DNA from: Actinernus sp. WN-2022
Lineage: Eukaryota > Cnidaria > Anthozoa > Actiniaria > Actinernidae
DNA: 64,000 bases
NCBI GenBank assembly: GCA_030867875.1
Contig: JAOWCC010001634.1
Span: 132,842,807-132,906,806 of the forward strand
Reading direction: 5' to 3'
Shown here: positions 57,701 through 64,000 of the stretch, in pieces
Position numbering within the stretch: position 1 is the first letter of the stretch
Layout: the number at the start of each line of letters is the position of its first letter
Translations under genes and position numbers: made by a program
The notes under the pieces: generated by a model
The model's database searches: none
What the model was told of the DNA's origin: nothing
What the model saw: only the letters and a program-made list of their open reading frames with translations

Positions 57701-59936
57701 ACAAAATAGAAATAAGTGTGAATAAAATGAACTTGAACTTGAACCGGCGCAGCTGAGAAGCGCGCTAGCGCGTGACAATCTCATGGCGGCAAAATATTTT
57801 CGCGGCATGACATTGTTGTTGCGCGTACGCGCATTTTGCTTCAGCTACTTCCGGTTACTAAAAATAGATTTTATTAGACAGGCATCACCGCGTGCTACAA
57901 GATTCCCTCTCTTATGCTCTCTTGGAGACTCTATTGGTATAATTTTATAATAGTGATCATTTTCCTTGTTTTAGTTCCCCAGCCAACGAGGAAGAGCCAG
58001 ACGGTCCCCGTGGTGCCCCTCCACCATACCGCATGCCACCCCCTGCTAGTGTGAACGTGTCCGCCCCTGACGGGTCCAATCGGTACTACCCGGCGCACCA
58101 ACAAGGTGATGCCACGTTTTCTTGAACTTCGTGAGTAGTCCTGCATTTTGGTACTTTGTCAAAAGAAAAACAAAAATAATAAAAGTGTTCTGGCGACAGA
58201 AGTAAAGTGGACTATTGTTTTAAAATCGCTGCCCGTCTATCGATCGTTAGAATAACCCAGCCGCTGTCTATTGGGAAACTCGCCATCTGATTGGCTAGCC
58301 GATCGATAGTTGACCGTGCGCGTGCTATAGACACAAATCACTAGAAAAATGCCTTTTTCGAGATTGTTTCACTGTTTTCTTGATCGCTATAAAGTTGATA
58401 GAACGGTGGCTTGGTTATCCTAACAAAATTGCACTTGCTCGCTCTTGGTTTCTATCGACTTTGATAGTTGACTTGGGTCGCTGCGTCCCTCGCCAACTAT
58501 CCCTGAGCTTGCAGTCTAATCGAACTTGCAGCCCTGACTCAACTATCAAAGTCGATAGAAACCAAGAGCGAGAAGTCTAATTGCTTTAGCGAAACCAAGC
58601 CACCGTTCAATCAACATAGCGATTGTGAAAACCGTGTGAAAAAACCTCGCAAAACAGCATTTTTCTTAGTGACTTTGTCTTCAGCGCGCGCACGGTCGAC
58701 TATAGATCGCGCCTGTGTAGCCAATCAGATGGCGAGTTTGCCAATGGACGGCGCCTGCGTAGCCAATCAGATGACTAGTTTGTCAATAGACAGCGCCTGT
58801 GTAGCCAATCAGATGGAGAGTTTGCCAATAGACAGCGCCTGTGTAGCCAATCAGATGGCGAGTTTGCCAATAGACAGCGCCTGTGTAGCCAATCAGATGG
58901 TGAGTTTGCCAATAGACAGCGCCTGTGTAGCCAATCAGATGGTGAGTTTGCCAATAGACGACGGTTGGGTTGTGCTGCTAACCTAGTGACTGAAACCCTG
59001 ACGTCACGGAGATCAATCCAGTAACCGATAACCAAACAACGCGCGTTAATTAATATTTTAACTAAAGTACTATTCGTTGAGGGCTAGTGTAATCTGAACT
59101 ATCGCCAGAACGTAAAATAATATTAACATAACCGAATAACAGCTATGTAATATTGAGCCGAGCCCATAGTCCCATTGCATAAATGGCGTCCGATTTTAAT
59201 AGCCATTGTTTAGGAATCTTTAGTCTCGCATTCATGTGACAACGCTTTTGTATGGCAACGTGAACACGACGAGGCTAAAGTCTCTAGGGCAACCTATTGA
59301 AATTTGACGCCATTTATGCAATGGGTATATTAACTGTAGACTGTAACCTGACCTCTCAACAGTACAGCACTCACTTAGAAAGACCATCTATTAAGCTCTC
59401 GGAACAGAAGGGAGTACTTCTATAGTTGCCATAATATCGAACGTCTACTGTGCTGCATAACACTTCATTGCATATTATATATTCCACGCTTCACCTCACC
59501 ATAACTGTCTTCGGGCAATTTCACTCTTTTCCAACTAATATGCGTTTTCGTTGGTACTAGTACACCCGGGGGTGGGATCTGCGGGATAACCCTATTTTAT
59601 ACTAGAAAACCATATATCTCACACATGGGAGCACTCCAACCTCCCCGGGCTAGTACACACAACATACATGCAGTGAAAGCTGAAAAACGCGTTTGTTTTC
59701 ACGGGTAGTAATTAGTTGCTTGAAAAATATAGAACGTTTCAAAATCAATTTACCATTTCTACTGTTCTGAAAGTCTTCCTATTTCTTGACTAAAGCAGGC
59801 ACAGTCAGCTAATAAATTGCTCTCGCTATAAGCCAAGCACCTGATTTTGTTTTACGGTTTCTATCTTCCAGGTGATCGGCCACCAGCGGGTCGACAGAGA
59901 GCCCCTCCATTCATGAACAGCTCTGACTTTGAATGA
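42724..59936 (+). CDS. SGCE: Alpha/epsilon-type sarcoglycan, 437 aa
   Basis: Eleven exons join in phase: 42724-42748, 44523-44636, 45455-45606, 46354-46426, 47335-47530, 49369-49522, 50799-51016, 53214-53240, 54850-55008, 57975-58105 and 59872-59936, 1314 nt with stop. All introns are GT-AG. Exons 1-2 give a signal peptide ([20 protein letters not shown]). The cadherin-like ectodomain has [62 protein letters not shown] and [14 protein letters not shown]. One transmembrane helix ([20 protein letters not shown]) in exon 7 is followed by a basic cytoplasmic tail with LRQMS and a Pro-rich end ([10 protein letters not shown]). Order, length and motifs match vertebrate epsilon-sarcoglycan, a member of the dystrophin-glycoprotein complex at the plasma membrane. 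It is probably the single ancestor-type gene for the alpha and epsilon paralogues. Confidence 0.95.
43001..44522. repeat. Sarcoglycan intron 1: short direct duplications
   Basis: GCATTTATGATTTAACGTTG and the following TTTAGAGTTTTAATACTGG occur at about 43030 and 43362. CTTCATATTTTTGTCCAATC then A(T/C)CTGGCTCT occurs at about 43669 and 44134. No second gene is visible. The acceptor of exon 2 is TTGTTTTGTAG. Confidence 0.6.
45735..45850 (+). repeat. Dispersed repeat shared with 25245-25340
   Basis: GACAACCACAGAACATTG ... AAGTTGCCC ... AATATTTAGG ... CTTGCCCCTGTT matches the U1A intron 5 copy in the same orientation, diverged. Confidence 0.6.
45955..46097. mobile_element. Hairpin MITE (AATTGAAGGG ends)
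   Basis: AATTGAAGGGGGTGTGTGGA pairs with TCTGCTCGCCCTTCAATT, and TTAAGTGATGATGATCA with TGATCATCACTTAA. Same design as 14961-15085. Confidence 0.75.
46427..47334. other. Sarcoglycan intron 4
   Basis: Contains a C-rich run (46477-46506) just after the exon 4 donor and a family B fragment at 46588-46665 (AAAAAGGACTTGGCCAGAGT, CCACAAGAAAGAGTACATC). No gene is visible. Confidence 0.5.
47670..48033 (+). repeat. 20-bp minisatellite, about 18 units
   Basis: In sarcoglycan intron 5. Tandem GTACTGCCCCCATCAAACAC with variants (CATACTGCC, GCACTACC, CCCGTCAAA, CTGTCAAA). Variants recur in the same order (47695-47790 and 47860-47950), so multi-unit blocks have been duplicated. The unit stays open for 142 codons by chance. 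There are no spacers, so it is not a CRISPR array. Confidence 0.9.
48719..49060 (+). CDS. RPS25: 40S ribosomal protein S25, 5' exon not found (nested in sarcoglycan intron 5)
   Basis: One uninterrupted frame of 113 residues begins [20 protein letters not shown]. It continues [53 protein letters not shown] and [15 protein letters not shown], and ends at TAG. This is RPS25 (eS25) minus only its first few residues (usually MPPK...). The bases before it (GTTCTGTTTCTCGGCAAG|AAG) form a plausible splice acceptor, and AATAAA follows at 49078-49083 with no poly(A) tail. Two readings are possible. It may be a real gene with a short upstream exon carrying the ATG, which I could not place (an ATG|GTAAAA occurs at about 48578). 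Or it may be a 5'-truncated retrocopy that has kept its frame. Missing poly(A) and the acceptor favour the first. It lies on the same strand as its host gene. Confidence 0.75.
   Translation, partial: KDPKKDAKQPQKSQKPSGGGKAKKKKWSKGKVRDKLNNMVLFDKATYDKLYKEVPSYRLITPSVVSERLKIRGSFARRALLELQQKGLINEVYKHHSQLIYTRATKGGGPEPE
49061..49368. repeat. GTCAAACGGTTTCAAC-type repeats
   Basis: Short inverted phrases (AACTGTTTGACCAC and CATGTCAAACGGTTTCAAC) of the dispersed family also seen near 5488, 5598 and 28560. They lie between the RPS25-like frame and sarcoglycan exon 6. Confidence 0.4.
49640..49911 (-). mobile_element. SINE family E, tRNA-headed copy
   Basis: On the minus strand: box A TGGCGCAGTGG (49904-49894), CGCCTCTCACC in anticodon position, and box B GGTTCGATTCC (49861-49851). 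Then CATATGTGAG and a body with AGGGTTTTTCTCTGGGTTCT and TTCCTCCCTCC. The head resembles tRNA-Glu(CTC). It shares body and junction with 55029-55300, so it is a SINE, not a tRNA gene. Confidence 0.75.
49912..50798. other. Sarcoglycan intron 6, 3' part
   Basis: No gene or clear element was recognised. Exon 7 follows the acceptor TTTAATTTTCAG. Confidence 0.4.
51017..51789. other. Sarcoglycan intron 7, 5' part
   Basis: Contains a C-rich run at 51726-51775. Otherwise unremarkable, with no open frame of note. Confidence 0.4.
51790..53030 (+). pseudogene. Non-LTR retrotransposon, 3' half, with TCTG tail
   Basis: The frame starts around [12 protein letters not shown] (RT thumb), shifts, then 51913-52208 gives [20 protein letters not shown] and [18 protein letters not shown] further shift and a stop near 52363 lead into 52506-52876 with NERLCPLC, then a CCHC knuckle (C-x2-C-x8-H-x4-C in [18 protein letters not shown]) and [13 protein letters not shown]-terminal zinc knuckle like this is usual for CR1/Jockey/Daphne-type LINEs. 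The end is a (TCTG)n run at 53005-53030. At least two frame breaks make it dead, and it is 5' truncated. Confidence 0.85.
53030..53092 (-). mobile_element. tRNA-like head next to the LINE tail
   Basis: Reverse strand: box A ATGGCGCAATGGGTGAG and box B GAGTTCGATTTC at tRNA spacing. The box B end joins the TCTG repeat of the LINE 3' end. It may be a degenerate SINE or tRNA pseudogene inserted at, or mobilised with, the LINE tail. Confidence 0.5.
53271..53813. mobile_element. Short-TIR element in sarcoglycan intron 8
   Basis: GATCGTTTGCATTGACGTCA at 53269 is inverted, imperfectly, at 53794-53813 (TGACGTCACATGCAAAGGATC). Inside, GGCCATGTTGGTGTAC and GTACACCAAGATGGCGGCC form a hairpin (53457-53499). 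Confidence 0.5.
54400..54660. mobile_element. Inverted-repeat element carrying a nested hairpin
   Basis: Outer ends TTGCTCGGTCCGTACCG and the inverted CGGTACGGATCAAGCAA. It is split by the 128-bp element at 54458-54585. Confidence 0.65.
54458..54585. mobile_element. 128-bp hairpin element with 9-bp target duplication
   Basis: Ends TAGCCTCCTCCGCAGGCATC and the inverted GATGCTTGCGGAGGAGGCTA. TGGCCCGCG occurs directly on both sides (54449-54457 and 54586-54594). Inner arms TTTGAAGAAATCAGATT and AATCTGATTTCTTCGAAAA. Confidence 0.85.
55029..55300 (+). mobile_element. SINE family E, most complete copy
   Basis: The head carries TTGCGCAGTGGTTAAGCGCT (box A), CGCCTCTCACC and a box B (GGTTCGATCCC), then GGCGCCATATGTGAGTTGAG. 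The body has CTCGCCCTTGCTCCGAGGGT, TTTCCTCCCTCC and AAATTCCAATTCGACC. It begins about 20 bp after the exon 9 donor of the sarcoglycan gene. Confidence 0.8.
55832..56748. mobile_element. 917-bp TIR element with 9-bp target duplication
   Basis: In sarcoglycan intron 9. Ends TAGCCTGGGAAACCAGCCGA and the inverted TCGGCTGGTTTACCAGGCTA, with arms of about 65 bp (CGAAAGAGACGTCTGGGCAG inverted). GTAAATACT flanks both ends (55823-55831 and 56749-56757). Inside, TATAACTACCGAAGCTGC(T)CGTTTGCTTGG is duplicated in diverged form at 56000-56033 and 56280-56312. No transposase was recognised. Confidence 0.85.
56950..57206. mobile_element. Hairpin MITE (ATAGAGCGG ends)
   Basis: ATAGAGCGGTTTTCAGTGGA and the inverted CAATTGAAATCCGCTCTAT. 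Inside, AACCAAAACCAAAGC-type words are mirrored (GCAAAACCAAAAGCAA and TTTTCGTTTGGTTTTAC). Confidence 0.75.
57207..57974. other. Rest of sarcoglycan intron 9
   Basis: AT-rich, then a GC-rich patch at 57745-57860 with GCGCGCTAGCGCGTGACA. Its right end (CTACTTCCGGTTACTAAAAA) is the inverse of a phrase near 11325. No gene. Confidence 0.4.
58253..58980. mobile_element. Foldback element with a 42-bp array in one arm
   Basis: In sarcoglycan intron 10. The outer left end AACCCAGCCG-CTGTCTATTGGG and right end CCAATAGACGACGGTTGGGTT are inverted. A long inner palindrome centres near 58505 (CTCTTGGTTTCTATCGACTT and AAGTCGATAGAAACCAAGAG). The left arm has one copy of the CGCCATCTGATTGGCTA block. The right arm has six (see the 42-bp repeat), so the arms differ by about 210 bp. 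Confidence 0.85.
58708..58962 (+). repeat. 42-bp tandem repeat, about 6 units
   Basis: The unit is CGCCTGTGTAGCCAATCAGA followed by TGGCGAGTTTGCCAATAGACAG. Each unit holds two CCAAT motifs. Because 42 is divisible by 3, it reads as a 14-residue repeat in frame, which explains the 116-codon open frame. It is not a gene. Confidence 0.9.
59171..59325. mobile_element. Hairpin MITE in sarcoglycan intron 10
   Basis: CCCATTGCATAAATGGCGTC and the inverted GACGCCATTTATGCAATGGG. Inner CTTTAGTCTCG pairs with CGAGGCTAAAG. Confidence 0.75.
59326..59871. other. Rest of sarcoglycan intron 10
   Basis: No gene or element was recognised. It ends at the terminal-exon acceptor CTATCTTCCAG. Confidence 0.45.
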
Positions 59937-60070
59937 CACTCTAGCCTTTGAATTATAGAATAGCGGCAAAGTAGTAAAGGCTTCGGTGCGACAAGGCAAT
60001 CGTGTTGCTTGGAAAGACAAACGGACAGGCAGCGTAACTATTATGCTTCCCCGGTCGGTGTGCCATGGAC

Positions 60071-60430
60071 ATTAGCCATTTCATAAACGAAAAAAAGCAC
60101 TGGGATCGTGTGTAAATTTATTCGAATTAAGAAATAAAGCCAACCACAAGAAAGATGACATAAAAATTAGTGTTGACCGAGTGTGGGGAAGATTGGATCA
60201 ACATTAAAGGTGGCGAGCTTTCAAAAATAAGAGAGCTCAGTATGGTTCCCCCCAAATAGCATCCTTGATTTTCAAAATCTTATTTACTCAAAACATCTTC
60301 AAACTCGGTAAACATACTAATTTCGATGTGATCTTTAATGTGGCAGGGTTCATTAAAAAATAACTATTGTTGAATTTGATTAAATTTACACACTCGGTCC
60401 CAGTCCTTCATCAGTTTACGAAATGGCTAA
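60071..60430. mobile_element. MITE family B, most complete copy
   Basis: Ends TTAGCCATTTCATAAACG and the inverted GTTTACGAAATGGCTAA, then GCACTGGGATCGTGTGTAAA and TTTACACACTCGGTCCCAGT. It lies about 135 bp after the sarcoglycan stop and holds the first AATAAA (60133-60138), so the gene may be polyadenylated inside it. Confidence 0.8.
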
Positions 60431-60628
60431 TAATGCCGATTTTTCTTGGTCGTGTTTTGATCGAGCGACGATTGGGAATAAGTGGTCAAGTAACCCCAGG
60501 ACCTATTTCCAATCATCGCTCGGAGAAACATTGAAAGGGCGACAAGGCAAGCTCAAAAATGGCGTCCGCATCGTGTTACGCGTCTGTGAAAACCAGGAAA
60601 TGTTTCATCTTTTTGCCGCATTTCACCA

Positions 60629-60773
60629 GGGCCCAGTTATTCGAAGCAAGGGTAAGCGCTATCCCGGGGTGAAATCGCTAACCCGAGGGTAAACTGCACA
60701 GAATACGATAATATTACAGATTTAGCGCTATCCTACTCGTAGGGATAAATTTACCCTTGCTTCGGATCCGGGC
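60629..60773. mobile_element. Hairpin MITE (GGGCCC ends)
   Basis: GGGCCCAGTTATTCGAAGCA and the inverted GCTTCGGATCCGGGCC. AGGGTAAGCGCTATCCC pairs with GGGATAAATTTACCCT. Confidence 0.7.
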
Positions 60774-60992
60774 CATGGCTTTTATGCTATGCTATTGCAA
60801 ATCCAAGACTCCAGAGGCCTTTTAAAAGAAGGTAAAACAATGATACATGTAAAAATTGAATACGAATTCCAAACGAGTACATTTTATAGACTAATTTGAT
60901 ATTAATGTGATTGTTAAACTGTGTAATTTAATATCACCATGGAGAGCTCACAGCAGTGTTGTGAGAACTTTACCCTGGTTCCAGGGAGCAAC

Positions 60993-61554
60993 TATAGAAT
61001 ACCCGTCCATTTTTAAGGCACTTTACTGTAAGTGCGTGGTCCGCGGTCCGCAGTCGTAAACAAGACTCTAGAACGACGAAACACTGAATGGCAGTCCGCT
61101 CTTGGAAAGCATAAGAGTGACTGCCACCGCGGTCCGCAGTCCCGCAGTCGGCTGTTGAATATTAATAGTCGAATCATGAATATGAATGCCTCTAAGACAT
61201 ATAACTAAGTGCCATCGTGGTCCGCAGTCCCGCAGTCGAATCATGAATATTAATGACTGCAAGACATATAACTAAGTGCCACCGCGGTCCGCAGTCCCGC
61301 AGTCGATTGTTGAATATTGATAGATCGCCCGAGTGGATTTAAGAACGACAAATACTCCAATTAAGCCATGTAACTGAGTGCCACCGCGGTCCGCGGTCCC
61401 GAAGTGCTGAATAGTAATTTTGCTAAGGCATGTAACTGAGTGCTACCGCGGTCCGAAGTGACTGAATAATAATTACTGCTAAATTATTCAAGCTGACTGC
61501 GGACCGCGGTGGCAGTGTTTCTGATACTTAGTTGGAGTGGACGGGTATTCTATA
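60993..61554. mobile_element. TIR element with CCGCGGTCCGCAGTC repeats
   Basis: Ends TATAGAATACCCGTCCA (60993-61009) and the perfect inverse TGGACGGGTATTCTATA (61538-61554). The interior is five to six diverged units of about 70-110 bp, each with AAGTGCCACCGCGGTCCGCA then GTCCCGCAGTCG. The last copy is inverted (CTGACTGCGGACCGCGGTGG). Confidence 0.85.
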
Positions 61555-61624
61555 CTTTAGCCCTATTCTGAAGTTCGAGAAGACCTTAGATCAATGGAGA
61601 GCCCACCAATGATTTTAGAGGCCA

Positions 61625-61743
61625 GGGCCCGGTTCCTGAAAGCCCGATTAGCGCTAATCCTGGATTAACTCTCAACAAAACATATTAGTTGTCATGGTAA
61701 TTAACTCTGAATTAGTGCTAATCTGGCTTTCAGGAACCGGGCC
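61625..61743. mobile_element. 119-bp near-perfect hairpin MITE
   Basis: GGGCCCGGTTCCTGAAAG and CTTTCAGGAACCGGGCCC are exact inverses. The arm continues through GATTAGCGCTAATCCTGGAT to a loop of about 25 bp. Confidence 0.85.
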
Positions 61744-64000
61744 CAGATAACAATAACTATTACGTTCCGTGGATAACTAAACCCAGCAACTGAAAAATTA
61801 TTGACTTGCCATGACCAGTCGGTAGGATTTCCGATTTATAACGCCAAATGACGCTTTGTCTTGCTTTATATCAGTCAGTGGAAAAGCGATCTTTTAGTAC
61901 AGATGATACGATGTCTTCATAGATGCTTTGAGGAATCGCCGTACGAATGACTACGAGATCGAGCGGACTTCGATCGAAGCTGAGCCAGCAAACGTAAATA
62001 ATTACCAGTTGACCATACGATGTCACAATGATTACTTATCCTTCCTTCCCTGAGAACAATATATCTAACCAATCACAGTTCTTGTTGAGCTCATTAAATA
62101 TTCCTCCAATCAGAAAAGACAGTCAGATCCTTGACCCTCATGAAAGTGAGATTAGCACCCACCGATACCAGAGGTTTTCTCTTCTCTCGCTGCTTCGCAG
62201 CTCGCTCGCCGCTTTGCGGCTCTTCTTTTCTCCGCGGCTCATCTGTTCTCTCTAAAAAACCTCTGGAACCAGGGTATGAGAAATTCTACTTGTATCATGA
62301 TTCACTGATCATTTTGTTTACTTTTGAGACGCCAATATAACAGTTTGTTCAACAGCAAGATTTCTACAATTTCACCTTCAAAACACTGTAAATTACAAGA
62401 TAAGAATTATTCAATCCTAAAGGTAAGGTTGGCATTGTAGTTTCCGTCGGAAATCTAACACTCTTATCCGCTAAAAGTACAATTTTTGAGATTTCAAAAC
62501 ACGTCGCGAAAGTTTTCTCCACTCAAGCCGTGAAATCGTTGCCATAGATATACTAGGCACCTTTTGAGAATTGAAATTACGATAAGCATAAGTTTGGTAC
62601 TTCATTCTCTTCTTTCTTTTAACAATTCCCGACTTAACTGTTAAATCGCGATACAAAACTAATTACGATTTTGAGACGCCGATACCGAATTATATTGCCG
62701 GCGTTAGTATCAGGGGCAGATGAAGGATTTTGTTGAAAAATTAGAGGGGCTGACCCCCAGAAAATGTTGAAATCTAAGACTCTGAAATGGTATTTCCAGT
62801 GATATCCAATACCCATTGCAAACCTTCAACCCTCCCCCTAACCCGCCCGTGTATTCACGGTTAGTTCAGAAATGTTGTCTCGTGTATTTTGGGCCACCTG
62901 TACCGCTCGAAACGACCCACAGCATTGGCTTACCCAACAATACAAAACACCCTAACCTTTAGAACGTGCAGTACGAAAACAATAGAGCTACAGAATCATG
63001 GTGCAATCAGAATACAGGTCTCGAGCGGTACAGGATTACTGTGTATTTTGCATGTCCAAGACGGGAGTGTGTCTGTTTAGTAAGTCCGCGTGTGTGAGAT
63101 AAGTCAACACGTTTGTTTAGCATTTGCTGTACTTGTCTTTGAATGCACAGAGACAACCGTTTTTGAAATAGCTCTATTTTCTTCCCAGTGGTAGGAACTG
63201 TTGTTGCAGTTACGTGACATAGTTGTCTGTATGCATCAGCCTCGTCAGTTTCTGTGGTGTATAATAAATCAGACATATTGCCTCCACTCATCACTCCATA
63301 AAAAAAAAGTTTGGAAACAGTTTTGTAATCGATTTTTTTTAATCTCTTTTTTTTAACAATTTATATAGGAATGTAAAATTGTATAATTCTTGTAAACGAA
63401 ATTAAATTAAAGGTACGTTGTATTTTGCAATCCATAGTTTTGTTGTCTATAGTACTGATCAAAGGCTATTCAACATTTGTTTCACATTTATCATAGTTTA
63501 AACCATGCTGAAAACAAAGCCGTGAGATCGCCTGTAAAAGCCCCCATGGCATGCGATTGCCGGCGCCCTTTGTACCATATCCTTGCCTGTAATTAAGGAG
63601 TATCTAATATAAATGAAGAGAATAGCCACAAAAATATTTTTAAAATGAAGTTTCATTTAATGAGAATACATTCAACAAATCGCAAATCTTTGGTGCGAGG
63701 GAGGCTGGGTACAAGGTTACCTGCCAAACATTTTGGGATTGTGTAAAGTGAAATCATTTCCGGAGGTAACCCAGCAAGTCTGCATCTAAATACGCTCTGT
63801 TTCCAGCCGTGAGGGTTTCGGTGCGCCCATGAAGAAACGACACCCCGACAGTAGAAATCGAGCCTAGAACTGATATAAAGTGATCCTCCTAGTTTTGTTT
63901 GGCAGCTCGAAATAGTCTAGTTTCGTATTCGAAAATTACCGCTGAATGCAATGACTACAGACGCATGTACGCAGGGTTAGCCTCATTCTGAAGTTAAACA
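61744..64000. other. Right edge: no gene supported
   Basis: 62168-62267 is a small inverted repeat (ACCAGAGGTTTTCTCTTCT and AAAAACCTCTGGAACCAGGG) with alternating GCTTCGCAGC/GCTTTGCGGC. A minus-strand frame at 63007-63294 contains CTGACGAGGCTGATGC, a repeat-like phrase, and has no domain that I recognise. The remainder is AT-rich. Confidence 0.4.

Noticed and set aside
58636..58986. 116-codon frame with a 14-residue repeat
   Set aside because: The 42-bp foldback repeat is divisible by 3, so it repeats in frame by necessity.
63007..63294. 95-codon minus-strand frame as a final exon
   Set aside because: Contains repeat-like phrase CTGACGAGGCTGATGC, with no domain and no supported splice partner.

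Overview
This is eukaryotic, animal-type genomic DNA. Genes are split by long AT-rich introns with GT-AG boundaries, there is one assembly gap (N run, 1687-1786), and most of the window is mobile-element debris. The gene set (U1A/U2B''-type RRM protein, ribosomal proteins L12 and S25, alpha/epsilon-sarcoglycan) is metazoan. The density of short inverted-repeat elements, tRNA-headed SINEs and a GIY-YIG-type fragment suggests an invertebrate, and an anthozoan cnidarian (coral or anemone) is my best guess. That last step is inference from general character, not from a search.

Layout. 1-8650: gap-containing repeat territory with MITE-like inverted repeats, a 0.85 kb TIR element, a 1.29 kb minisatellite with an 11-bp unit (5626-6910) and a dead LINE reverse transcriptase fragment. 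8652-9310: last exon of a LicD/fukutin-like membrane protein gene on +, with a phase-compatible candidate upstream exon near 3767-3978. 9311-13955: SINE, MITEs and a Penelope-like remnant. 13956-26257 (+): a complete six-exon U1A/U2B'' gene (255 aa). 26258-31538: 3' flank and a chain of related MITEs. 31539-42082 (-): a complete five-exon RPL12 gene (166 aa) whose introns are inflated by nested TIR and foldback elements. 42083-42723: about 640 bp head-to-head promoter interval. 42724-59936 (+): a complete eleven-exon alpha/epsilon-sarcoglycan gene (437 aa), with an RPS25-like open reading frame, a LINE 3' end, two minisatellites, tRNA-headed SINEs and several TIR elements in its introns. 59937-64000: repeat-rich 3' flank with no gene I can support.

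How the parts relate. The genes are housekeeping or structural and are not an operon or pathway: splicing (U1A), translation (L12, S25), membrane-cytoskeleton linkage (sarcoglycan), and glycan or phospho-sugar transfer (LicD-like). One suggestive link: fukutin-family enzymes modify dystroglycan, and sarcoglycan belongs to the same dystrophin-glycoprotein complex. Both lie in this window, about 33 kb apart, but chance is an adequate explanation.

The more novel material is structural. It includes an 11-bp array that stays open for hundreds of codons in several minus-strand frames, a foldback element whose arms are arrays of a 22-bp perfect palindrome, and a foldback with a 42-bp CCAAT-bearing array in only one arm. 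There are also two elements that share TAGCCT...AGGCTA ends and 9-bp target duplications, an insertion placed exactly at another MITE's terminus, and paired hammerhead-like core motifs in a Penelope-like remnant. All coordinates come from reading by eye. No alignment, folding or database search was run.
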